From assembly GCA_020636905.1 (NCBI GenBank), contig JACJWX010000020.1, positions 1 through 16,543 on the forward strand: a stretch of 16,543 nucleotides of DNA, written 5' to 3'. Made by a program: the position numbers and the translations under genes. Source of the DNA: Actinomycetota bacterium. Its GTDB lineage: Bacteria > Actinomycetota > Thermoleophilia > Miltoncostaeales > Miltoncostaeaceae. The notes beneath the pieces are model-generated. The model made no database searches and was not told where the DNA came from. It saw only the letters and a program-made list of their open reading frames with translations. Positions 1 through 6,032 of the stretch are shown in pieces (within the stretch, counting starts at the first letter, position 1; each line of letters starts with the position of its first letter).

Positions 1-695
1 GCCACCCGGCTGATCTGCGCGTTGCCCACCCGGACACACCCGTGGCTCACTCGCTGTCCGAGGAGGTCCGGGCGGCTCGTGCCGTGGATCGCCACGCGCC
101 CGTTCCCTCCGGCGAACGTGCGCAGCACCGGCGAGTAGGCCGTGAGCGGCATCACCCAGCGTCCCAGGGCGCCGTTGGGATCGCCGGTGTTGACCACCTC
201 CGCCACCGCGAACCTGCCGTCGGGCGTCGGGGTGGATCCGGTCCCCACCGCCACCCGCGTGGTCAGCACCCGGCGTCCCGATCGATACACGGTGAGGCGG
301 CGCGTTCCCTGCTCGATGAGGATGCGGTACCGGTTGGCCGTCAGCCGCAGCGCGTGGCTGGACACCCATCCGCGCGTGCCGTTGGGCCGCACCGGGAGCA
401 TGACCTGCACCCACGTCTGGTTGCGGACGCGGCGCACCCCGGTGACCAGCAGTCCGACCTCACCCAGTCCGAGTGAGCCCTCGGGCGAGATCCGGGCGAC
501 GACCCGGGCCCCCGGGCGTGGCGCCGCACGGGCGACCAGCGGGGCGATGGGACGACCGGTCCAGCTGAGCTTCGCCGTGGGCGCGGCCACACGGGCGTCG
601 ATGCCCGTCGCGGCCGTCGCCGGGAGCGCGGTGACCAGGGTCACACCGAGCAGGCCGAAGAGGGTGATGGTGCGTGCGGTTCGCGTCATTGCCAT
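1..695 (-). CDS. L,D-transpeptidase (YkuD family) with SH3-like domain, 3' end missing
   Basis: Exported enzyme that would make 3-3 (L,D) peptidoglycan crosslinks or attach proteins to the wall, with a catalytic cysteine. The protein starts with a signal peptide: a short basic segment, then a hydrophobic run ending in PATAATG. An SH3-like region follows at roughly residues 45-115, then the YkuD fold. The active-site signature is clear: IHGT with His near residue 202 and SHGCVRV with Cys near residue 218, counted from the ATG at 689. The gene continues past base 1, so only the last residues of the domain are missing. Two in-frame ATGs lie at 695 and 689. Neither has a good Shine-Dalgarno, so the exact start is open. 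It is transcribed away from the ferredoxin gene. The YkuD call is firm because of the complete signature; the SH3 call is softer. Confidence 0.9.
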   Translation of the reverse strand, partial: MAMTRTARTITLFGLLGVTLVTALPATAATGIDARVAAPTAKLSWTGRPIAPLVARAAPRPGARVVARISPEGSLGLGEVGLLVTGVRRVRNQTWVQVMLPVRPNGTRGWVSSHALRLTANRYRILIEQGTRRLTVYRSGRRVLTTRVAVGTGSTPTPDGRFAVAEVVNTGDPNGALGRWVMPLTAYSPVLRTFAGGNGRVAIHGTSRPDLLGQRVSHGCVRVGNAQISRV

Positions 696-873
696 CCATG
701 GTGAGCGAGGTGCAGGGTCGGGCGGATCGAGCACAGCGCGCCGCCGCTTCTCATGATCGGCATACGGAATGGCCGGAATGAATTCGAAGGCGACACGGAT
801 GCGGCCCATCCGCAGCGCCGGCATCGCGGCCGAACGAACCCACAATCGCGGGACAGGTGCCCCAATGCAGGGA

Positions 874-887
874 GTTTCGGCCGAAAC
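874..887. promoter_or_regulatory. 14-bp perfect palindrome upstream of the ferredoxin promoter
   Basis: The sequence GTTTCGGCCGAAAC is a perfect inverted repeat. It sits 25 bp before a TAGGTT -10-like box, where a regulator could contact the ferredoxin promoter. The operator role is inferred from position and symmetry only. Confidence 0.35.
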
Positions 888-912
888 ACTCACGATCCGC
901 GGTCAAACGCGC

Positions 913-918
913 TAGGTT
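913..918 (+). promoter_or_regulatory. Putative -10 box for the ferredoxin transcript
   Basis: TAGGTT fits the actinobacterial TANNNT -10 pattern. No good -35 is visible at the usual spacing. Transcription would begin near 925-927, leaving about 55 nt before the ferredoxin ATG. The rest of the 690-981 intergenic stretch shows no other gene. Confidence 0.4.
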
Positions 919-926
919 TCCCGGCG

Positions 927-974
927 ATGGATCCCGTCCGGCCGTGGGCCGGGCCGTTCGAGACCCAGGAGTGA
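927..974 (+). other. Possible 15-codon leader ORF before the ferredoxin gene
   Basis: An ATG lies 8 nt after the TAGGTT box, at about the expected transcription start, so it could be read as a leaderless ORF. It encodes MDPVRPWAGPFETQE and stops at a TGA that begins right after the ferredoxin's AGGAG ribosome site. It contains no cysteines or amino-acid runs of the attenuator type. It may simply be chance. Confidence 0.2.
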
Positions 975-981
975 TCACCGT

Positions 982-1293
982 ATGGCCTACATCATCGCCG
1001 AGCCGTGCATCGGCACCAAGGACACCTCGTGCGCAGACGTTTGCCCGGTGGACTGCATCCACCCCGCTCCCGGTGAGGAGCACTTCGAGCAGGCAACGAT
1101 GCTCTACATCGACCCGGCCGAGTGCATCGACTGCGATGCATGTGTGGAGGCCTGCCCGGTCGACGCCACCATGGCCGAGGATGACGTCCCCGACCAGTGG
1201 GACAAGTTCACCGAGATCAACCGGGTCTACTTCGAGGACGGCCACGAGGCCGGCGAGAAGATGGTCGCCGAGTTCCTCGCCAGCAAGGGCTGA
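982..1293 (+). CDS. fdxA: 7Fe ferredoxin ([3Fe-4S][4Fe-4S], FdxA type)
   Basis: Small soluble electron carrier of 103 residues. Its cysteine pattern fits the 7Fe class of Azotobacter FdI and mycobacterial FdxA. Cys9, Cys17 and Cys58 would hold the 3Fe cluster. Cys21, Cys48, Cys51 and Cys54 would hold the 4Fe cluster in a CIDCDAC motif. Cys25 is the extra free cysteine often seen in this class. The start is supported by AGGAG at 967-971, ten bases before the ATG. The C-terminal 35 residues are acidic and helical, as in relatives. The gene stands alone, divergent from the transpeptidase and convergent with the SnoaL-like gene, with a strong hairpin after its stop. It would deliver low-potential electrons to unknown partners; some relatives serve cytochromes P450 or oxidoreductases. 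Confidence 0.9.
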   Translation: MAYIIAEPCIGTKDTSCADVCPVDCIHPAPGEEHFEQATMLYIDPAECIDCDACVEACPVDATMAEDDVPDQWDKFTEINRVYFEDGHEAGEKMVAEFLASKG

Positions 1294-1303
1294 TCGCTGA
1301 TCG

Positions 1304-1332
1304 GGGGTGGGCGCCGCCACGGCGCCCACCCC
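1304..1332. terminator. Perfect 12-bp hairpin between convergent genes
   Basis: GGGGTGGGCGCC pairs perfectly with GGCGCCCACCCC across a 5-nt loop, 11 bases after the ferredoxin stop. No T-tract follows, which is common in high-GC actinobacteria. It could serve both the ferredoxin gene and the facing minus-strand operon. Confidence 0.7.
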
Positions 1333-1374
1333 GCACGTTCCGGCGCTCCTCTCGGAGACCGGACGCCCCCGGCT

Positions 1375-1764
1375 TCACTGCACCGGCGACGCGTGATGCA
1401 GAACCATGCGCCAGCCGGTCGCGTCGAGCACGAAGACGTTGGTCGCCACGATGCTGGGCCCGGCGTGGCCACCCTGACGCATCGTGGACATCCGCTCGAG
1501 ACACGTGACCCAGGCCACCGGGTCCTCGATGACCACGTCGACGATCTCCACGTCGACCAGGATCTCCTCGCCGCCGTACATGATGGCCTCCCACGAGGCC
1601 CTGATGATCGGCCACCCGACCAGCACCGATCCGCCCGGGTGGATGCACGTGGTGCCCGGACGATCGCTCCAGCACGCTTCCATGCGGGACAGATCGAGCG
1701 CCTCGAACGCCTCGTAGAACTCCTGGTTCGCGTCGATCACCTGCTGTCGGATGATCTCGCTCAT
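1375..1764 (-). CDS. SnoaL-like / NTF2-fold protein
   Basis: A 129-residue protein that looks like a SnoaL_3/NTF2-like cone-fold domain. It has an N-terminal helix with a DLSRMEACW segment, a central CIHPGG...W-x-x-I-x-x-SW region, and alternating beta strands ending in a WRMVLHHAS segment. These folds are used as isomerases, hydrolases, dioxygenase small subunits or ligand-binding proteins, so the reaction cannot be given. It is the last gene of a minus-strand operon, and its ATG overlaps the previous stop codon by 4 nt (ATGA), indicating translational coupling. There is no clear independent ribosome site. Family assignment is fairly safe; function is unknown. Confidence 0.8.
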   Translation of the reverse strand: MSEIIRQQVIDANQEFYEAFEALDLSRMEACWSDRPGTTCIHPGGSVLVGWPIIRASWEAIMYGGEEILVDVEIVDVVIEDPVAWVTCLERMSTMRQGGHAGPSIVATNVFVLDATGWRMVLHHASPVQ

Positions 1765-2045
1765 GCGGTGCCGCCCGCCATGGCCGCGGCCTGAGCGGCC
1801 TGCGCCGCCTGCCGGCAGAGCGCCTGGGCCACCTTCCGGGCGGCCCGGTCCGCGGGTGTGTCCCCGCCGAGGTCGACCGTCCGGACGATTTGGAGGGCGG
1901 CCCGCAGCGATGCAACCTCCGGCAGGACCCCGTCCGCGGCGCGGACCGCCTGGGCGAGCAACGGTCCCGCCACCGGATCGCGGCGGACCAGCGACATCTC
2001 GATCGCGCCGAGCGCGGCCACGAGGCGAATGGCGTCGGCGCGCAT
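1761..2045 (-). CDS. Hypothetical 94-aa alanine-rich helical protein
   Basis: I do not recognise this protein. It is predicted to be almost entirely alpha-helical and very rich in alanine, with a C-terminal tail of RQAAQAAQAAAMAGG type. It has no cysteines, no signal peptide and no membrane helix. It is supported as a gene by its position: its ATG shares one base with the stop of the amidohydrolase (TGATG), and its stop overlaps the start of the SnoaL-like gene by four bases. The chain of overlaps suggests it is made in step with the two enzymes and could be a small partner protein. That role is inference. Confidence 0.6.
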   Translation of the reverse strand: MRADAIRLVAALGAIEMSLVRRDPVAGPLLAQAVRAADGVLPEVASLRAALQIVRTVDLGGDTPADRAARKVAQALCRQAAQAAQAAAMAGGTA

Positions 2046-2887
2046 CACGGGCTCCCGAGCAGGGCGATGAAGTTCCCGCCCAGGACGGCGGTCAGTTGTT
2101 CGTCGGTCCACGCGCCGAGCCGCGCGGCCAGCGACACGAGCTGGCGGGCGGTCCCGTACTCCCCGTAGGGCCGATCCGAACCGAACAGCAGCCGCTCCGG
2201 TGTAAGCGACACAAGATCCGGCAACGCCGCGAGCGATGTGTCGAACCAGACTCCCGGATGCGATCCGATGGCCGCGATGACGGCCCTGACGTCGCCGCGG
2301 GCGCCATGCGCGAGGATCAGGCGCGCCTCGGGAACGGCATCGAGCACGGCCGCGAGGGCCGACGCGATGGGGCGTGCGCCGAAGCCGGCGTGGATCAACA
2401 CCGGCCATCCGTGCGCGGTGGCGGCGGCGACCGCGGCGATCGCCTCGGGATCGTCGATGCGGAACGACTGGGCCACGGGATGCAGTTTCAGTCCGCGGGC
2501 ACCGGCGTCCGCCGCCAGGTGGAGGGCCTCCCGCCACTCACCGGTTGGATCGACGCGACAGAACGGCACGATCCGGCCGGGGTGCTCAGCGGCAGCCTCC
2601 AGGACGGCGCGATTCGCGTCGACGAAGCGCCCGTCCTCCCCCGGCTCGTTCGCCGGGAACGCGGCGCACATCGAGACGCCCCAGCCGTCCAGATCGGCGA
2701 TCAGGTCCGCGGGGTCGAGTCGGTGCCCGTCGGCGTCCCGGCCGAGGTGGACGTGGACGTCGTGCACCTCCACGTCGCAGGGCCCGAGGTCCGTCCTGAG
2801 CTGTCGTTCCAAGGCGGCGAGCGCGTCCGGGTCGAGTTCGGCGTCCACGAGGACGTCCGCCGACTCGCCCCAGAGCCGCTCAGCCAC
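2045..2887 (-). CDS. Amidohydrolase_2-family metal-dependent hydrolase
   Basis: A 280-residue cytosolic TIM-barrel enzyme of the PF04909 type. These hydrolyse or decarboxylate cyclic and aromatic carboxylic substrates using a divalent metal. Visible metal-site elements, in order, are HVH at 45-47, LKLHP with His136, LIHAG with His166, LAHG with His194, and FGSDRP with Asp238. The start is a GTG at 2887 that overlaps the end of the upstream thioesterase gene by eight bases. About 40 residues precede the first metal motif, slightly longer than in some relatives, so a later start is possible. The substrate cannot be told from sequence. Together with the thioesterase it suggests a small catabolic or repair cassette. 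Confidence 0.85.
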   Translation of the reverse strand: MAERLWGESADVLVDAELDPDALAALERQLRTDLGPCDVEVHDVHVHLGRDADGHRLDPADLIADLDGWGVSMCAAFPANEPGEDGRFVDANRAVLEAAAEHPGRIVPFCRVDPTGEWREALHLAADAGARGLKLHPVAQSFRIDDPEAIAAVAAATAHGWPVLIHAGFGARPIASALAAVLDAVPEARLILAHGARGDVRAVIAAIGSHPGVWFDTSLAALPDLVSLTPERLLFGSDRPYGEYGTARQLVSLAARLGAWTDEQLTAVLGGNFIALLGSP

Positions 2888-3347
2888 CGCCGGTGCCGTC
2901 CTCGAATGCTCGAAGTCGGGCCGCCAGATCCTCGGGTACCCGCGTCGGACGCGACACCTCGTAGCCGGCGACCCCCACGAGCACGACCCTGAGCCGGCAC
3001 CTCGGCTGGCCGGTCTCCGCGTCGTTGATCGCCACCTCGTTGACGTGGCTGGTCCGTCCGATCTCCGGGGTCCGCACCCAGACGTCGACGGCCTCCTCGA
3101 ACCGCGCCGGGCTCAGGTAGTCGACCTCCATGCGGCGGACCACGAAGTAGTGGCCGTCGACACCGAGGGCGGGAATCCCCAGATGGCGTCGATACGCGAC
3201 GACCCCGCGGTCGGCGAGGACCGAGTAGCGCCCGTAGTAGACGATGCCCCCGAGGTCGGTGTCGACGATCTCGATGGGGGTCCGGAGCCGGAAGCGGAAC
3301 GGCGGGTTGGCGTCGTCCACCACGCCGTGGCCATCAGTCACGTTCAT
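2880..3347 (-). CDS. Acyl-CoA thioesterase, 4HBT hotdog fold (YbgC/FadM-like)
   Basis: A 155-residue single hotdog-domain protein. The diagnostic N-terminal motif VDTDLGGIVYYGRY (Asp31 region) matches 4-hydroxybenzoyl-CoA thioesterase and YbgC-like enzymes. It is followed by VRRMEVDYLSPARF and a beta-rich C-terminal half. It would release free acid from an acyl-CoA. It is the first gene of the minus-strand operon. The start has a TAGCCT -10-like box ending six bases upstream and no Shine-Dalgarno, so the mRNA may be leaderless. The acyl substrate is unknown. Confidence 0.88.
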   Translation of the reverse strand: MNVTDGHGVVDDANPPFRFRLRTPIEIVDTDLGGIVYYGRYSVLADRGVVAYRRHLGIPALGVDGHYFVVRRMEVDYLSPARFEEAVDVWVRTPEIGRTSHVNEVAINDAETGQPRCRLRVVLVGVAGYEVSRPTRVPEDLAARLRAFEDGTGGG

Positions 3348-3353
3348 CGCCCC

Positions 3354-3359
3354 AGGCTA
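3354..3359 (-). promoter_or_regulatory. Putative -10 box, leaderless promoter of the thioesterase operon
   Basis: On the minus strand this reads TAGCCT, with exactly six bases before the ATG. That spacing places the transcription start at the start codon. Confidence 0.5.
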
Positions 3360-3385
3360 CCCGAGTGCCCACGCGGCCACCCTGC

Positions 3386-3391
3386 TAGGCT
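3386..3391 (+). promoter_or_regulatory. Putative -10 box, leaderless promoter of the small membrane protein
   Basis: TAGGCT lies six bases before the GTG at 3398, the same arrangement as the divergent promoter 26 bp away. No Shine-Dalgarno is present. Confidence 0.5.
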
Positions 3392-3397
3392 CGCCGC

Positions 3398-3667
3398 GTG
3401 AGTCAGGCGAAGCGCAAGAGTGCCGGGCGGCGCGCGAACTACGCCCCCGCTGCACACGAGGTCGGCACCCGGAAGTACCTCCCCTACGGCTGGGCCAACT
3501 GGCTCGGCTTCTGCCTGTTCCTGTTCGTGGGCAGCGCCATGGCCGTGGCGGTCATCCAGTACGTGGCCGACGGGATGTGGGCGGATGCAATCGCCGCCAC
3601 GGCCATGGCCGCCGCGCTCTTCGTGATGGTCTATCTCTTCGCCACCACGCGCCTGCGCGAATCCTGA
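3398..3667 (+). CDS. Small two-helix membrane protein, function unknown
   Basis: An 89-residue protein starting at GTG. A basic, hydrophilic N-terminus of about 30 residues is followed by two likely membrane spans: WLGFCLFLFVGSAMAVAVI at about 34-52 and AAALFVMVYLFATT at about 68-84. The linker contains DGMWADAI. By the positive-inside rule the N-terminus, rich in Lys and Arg, should be cytoplasmic, giving a hairpin with both ends inside. I do not recognise a family. It is divergent from the thioesterase operon and convergent with sufR. The start is chosen because it sits just after a -10 box and gives the conserved-looking basic N-terminus. Confidence 0.7.
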   Translation: MSQAKRKSAGRRANYAPAAHEVGTRKYLPYGWANWLGFCLFLFVGSAMAVAVIQYVADGMWADAIAATAMAAALFVMVYLFATTRLRES

Positions 3668-3691
3668 GCCCGTGACCGGCCGCAGGACCGG

Positions 3692-4453
3692 CTATTCCGA
3701 TGCGCGCTCCGCGGCGGGCCCATGCGCGAGCACCTGGATGGCGCACTCGTCGTCGCCCTGCGCGCGACTGACCGCTTCACCGATCGTGGCGTCCTGATCG
3801 AAGGCGGCGAGCATGCCGGCCCAGATCGACCGGTCCAGTGAACAGATGCGGTCCGGGTCACTGAACGCAAGCTCCTCGAACGGGCACGCGCATGCCCGGA
3901 TGGTGCCGCCCTCGGCCTCGGTCTGCGCCGCGAAGCCATAGCGCGACAACAGGCGTACGACCTCGGTTGCGGCGTCGACGCCGGACTTGCCGGGCCGGAC
4001 GCGCCCCTCGGCGACCTCGGCGAGGCCGAGCTGGTAGCCGAAGTCGTACCCGACCTGGTCGAGCACGACCTGCGGGGACCGGTCCGAGGTGTCGGCCGCG
4101 GCCTTGAGCAGCAGCGAGGCCAGCACGTCATAGTGCCGCTCCGGAAGCCCGATCTCGGCCTCGGCCGCCGCGAGACGGTAGTGCTTGGCGGGACGACCCG
4201 CGCCGGGCCCGGAACGTCCGGTGCGACGGTGGAATTCTGCGTCGAGGAAGCCCTGGTCGACGAGCTTGTCGAGGTGGAACCCCGCGAGGCGCCGATCGAT
4301 TCCGACCGCCTCGGCGACCTGATCTTTCGTGCGCAGCTCGCCGGCTTCGCGCACGACGAAGAAGACCTTCCGCCGGGTGGGATCGCCCAGAGCGGTGGCG
4401 AGGCGTTCGATGCGTCGTTCCTCGTACGAGGCGTCGGATGCTGGTGTGGACAT
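3692..4453 (-). CDS. sufR: SufR-type Fe-S-sensing transcriptional repressor
   Basis: A 253-residue ArsR/DeoR-like winged-helix regulator with a cysteine-bearing C-terminal domain. The N-terminal part (about residues 10-100) has a RLATALGDPTRRKVFF helix, a helix-turn-helix around QVAEAVGIDRRLAGFHLDKL, and a wing with GPGAGRPAKHYRL. The C-terminal region has CAC-PF (Cys188, Cys190), Cys204 and Cys237, fitting a Fe-S ligand set. Members repress suf operons when holding a cluster and release DNA when it is lost. The ATG at 4453 is chosen because AAGGA lies seven bases upstream; a GTG at 4471 would add six residues. It is divergent from sufB, whereas in mycobacteria sufR is the first gene of the operon itself. 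Confidence 0.88.
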   Translation of the reverse strand: MSTPASDASYEERRIERLATALGDPTRRKVFFVVREAGELRTKDQVAEAVGIDRRLAGFHLDKLVDQGFLDAEFHRRTGRSGPGAGRPAKHYRLAAAEAEIGLPERHYDVLASLLLKAAADTSDRSPQVVLDQVGYDFGYQLGLAEVAEGRVRPGKSGVDAATEVVRLLSRYGFAAQTEAEGGTIRACACPFEELAFSDPDRICSLDRSIWAGMLAAFDQDATIGEAVSRAQGDDECAIQVLAHGPAAERASE

Positions 4454-4483
4454 GGCCTGTTCCTTGCGCACGCGCAGCCGCGT

Positions 4484-4497
4484 TTCACTGAAGGGTA
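4484..4497 (-). promoter_or_regulatory. sufR-side promoter/operator half of the sufR-sufB dyad
   Basis: Read on the minus strand this is TACCCTTCAGTGAA. TACCCT fits a -10 box, and the overlapping TTCAGTGAA is a TTCA-N-TGAA palindrome, a plausible SufR site. It is matched 12 of 14 by an inverted copy at 4538-4551. Binding by SufR is inferred. Confidence 0.6.
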
Positions 4498-4537
4498 GCA
4501 GCGGCCCACTCCCCCTTTTGTTTTTCGCCAGCGCCGG

Positions 4538-4551
4538 TAACCTTTAGTGAA
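4538..4551 (+). promoter_or_regulatory. sufB-side promoter/operator half of the sufR-sufB dyad
   Basis: TAACCTTTAGTGAA contains a TAACCT -10-like box overlapped by TTTAGTGAA. It gives an RNA leader of about 70 nt before sufB. A 17-bp spacer reaches CTTTTG at 4515-4520, and the divergent promoter at the same spacing reaches the very same hexamer. Confidence 0.6.
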
Positions 4552-4622
4552 CGGTCCGTGCGCGCCACCCGCTCACGGTCGCTGGAACCCGGACCAGAGA
4601 CGTCTGCGACAGGAGGTTGGAC

Positions 4623-6032
4623 GTGTCAACATCGACACCACCTGAGCTCGAGGGAATGGGGCAATACAAGTTCGGCTGGCACGACCCGGCGAACTACGTG
4701 TTCACCCCCAAGAAGGGGCTCAGCGCGGACGTGGTCAGGGAGATCTCGTTCCTCAAGTCCGAGCCGGAATGGATGACCAAGTTCCGGCTGCGGGCCCTGG
4801 AGATCTTCGAACGGAAGGCGATGCCCACGTGGGGCGCCGATCTCGCAGAGATCGACTTCCAGGACATCTACTACTTCATCCGCGCGTCGGACAAGCAGGG
4901 CCGGAGCTGGGACGAGGTGCCGGAGGACATCAAGAACACCTTCGACCGCCTCGGCATCCCGGAGGCCGAGCAGAAGTACCTCTCAGGCGTCTCCGCCCAG
5001 TACGAGAGCGAGGTCGTCTACCACTCCATCCGCGAGGATCTCGAGCGGAAAGGCGTGATCTTCTGCGACACCGACACCGCCCTCCGCGAGCACGAGGACC
5101 TCTTCCGCGAGCACTGGGCCACGGTCATCCCGCCCGGCGACAACAAGCTCGCCGCACTCAACAGCGCCGTCTGGTCCGGCGGTTCGTTCATCTGGGTGCC
5201 GCCGGGGGTCCAGGTCGAGGTGCCGCTGCAGGCGTACTTCCGCATCAACCAGGAGAACATGGGCCAGTTCGAGCGCACGCTCATCATCTGTGAGCCCGAC
5301 TCGTTCGTGCACTACGTCGAGGGCTGCACCGCACCGGTGTATTCCAGCGACTCGCTGCACTCGGCCGTCGTGGAGATCATCGTCAAGCCGGGCGCCCGCT
5401 GCCGGTACACGACCATCCAGAACTGGTCGACGAACGTCTACAACCTGGTCACCAAGCGCGCGGTCTGCCACGAGAACGCCACGATGGAATGGATCGACGG
5501 CAACCTCGGCAGCAAGGTCACGATGAAGTACCCCGCCGTCTGGCTCAACGGCCGCGGCGCGCGCGGCGAGGTCCTGTCGGTGGCGTTCGCGTCCGAGGGG
5601 ATGCATCAGGACGCCGGCGCGAAGATGGTCCACGTGGCCCCCGACACCAGCTCGACGATCGTCTCGAAGTCGATCAGCAAGGACGGCGGACGCACGTCGT
5701 ACCGCGGCCTTGTGAAGGTGGAGCCCGGCGCGAGCCGCGCCAAGGCGTCGGTGGTCTGTGACGCGCTGCTGCTCGACGAGGACAGCCGCTCGGACACCTA
5801 CCCCTACATGGACATCCAGGAGGAGAACACCTCCATCGGCCACGAGGCGACGGTGTCCAAGGTCGCCGACGACCAGCTCTTCTACCTGATGAGCCGCGGG
5901 CTCTCGGAGGAAGAGGCGATGGCCATGATCGTGCGTGGGTTCATCGAGCCCATCGCGAAGGAACTGCCCATGGAGTACGCGGTCGAGTTGAACCGCCTGA
6001 TCGAGCTGCAGATGGAGGGTTCAATTGGCTGA
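4623..6032 (+). CDS. sufB: SufB, Fe-S cluster scaffold subunit of SufBCD
   Basis: A 469-residue scaffold protein on which new Fe-S clusters are built, in a cytosolic complex with SufD and the ATPase SufC. The length is typical. Family landmarks are YKFGWHDP near the N-terminus, SGGSFIWVPPGV in the middle, and the beta-helix core. Near the C-terminus, VVCDALLLDEDSRSDT carries Cys379, corresponding to the E. coli Cys405 sulfur acceptor, and SIGHEATVSK carries the conserved His407-Glu408 pair. The start is GTG at 4623, because a perfect AGGAGG lies six bases before it; a TTG two codons upstream touches that site and is unlikely. It is the first gene of the operon and overlaps sufD by eight bases. 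Confidence 0.97.
   Translation: MSTSTPPELEGMGQYKFGWHDPANYVFTPKKGLSADVVREISFLKSEPEWMTKFRLRALEIFERKAMPTWGADLAEIDFQDIYYFIRASDKQGRSWDEVPEDIKNTFDRLGIPEAEQKYLSGVSAQYESEVVYHSIREDLERKGVIFCDTDTALREHEDLFREHWATVIPPGDNKLAALNSAVWSGGSFIWVPPGVQVEVPLQAYFRINQENMGQFERTLIICEPDSFVHYVEGCTAPVYSSDSLHSAVVEIIVKPGARCRYTTIQNWSTNVYNLVTKRAVCHENATMEWIDGNLGSKVTMKYPAVWLNGRGARGEVLSVAFASEGMHQDAGAKMVHVAPDTSSTIVSKSISKDGGRTSYRGLVKVEPGASRAKASVVCDALLLDEDSRSDTYPYMDIQEENTSIGHEATVSKVADDQLFYLMSRGLSEEEAMAMIVRGFIEPIAKELPMEYAVELNRLIELQMEGSIG

Noticed and set aside
753..974. A 73-codon plus-strand frame upstream of the ferredoxin
   Set aside because: Poor composition and no ribosome site; it spans the palindrome and -10 box. Only its last 15 codons are kept as a possible leader ORF.
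1751..2992. A 413-codon plus-strand frame opposite the amidohydrolase operon
   Set aside because: Composition is Arg/Gly/Pro-rich and it covers three minus-strand genes joined by clean overlaps, one with a full metal-binding motif set.
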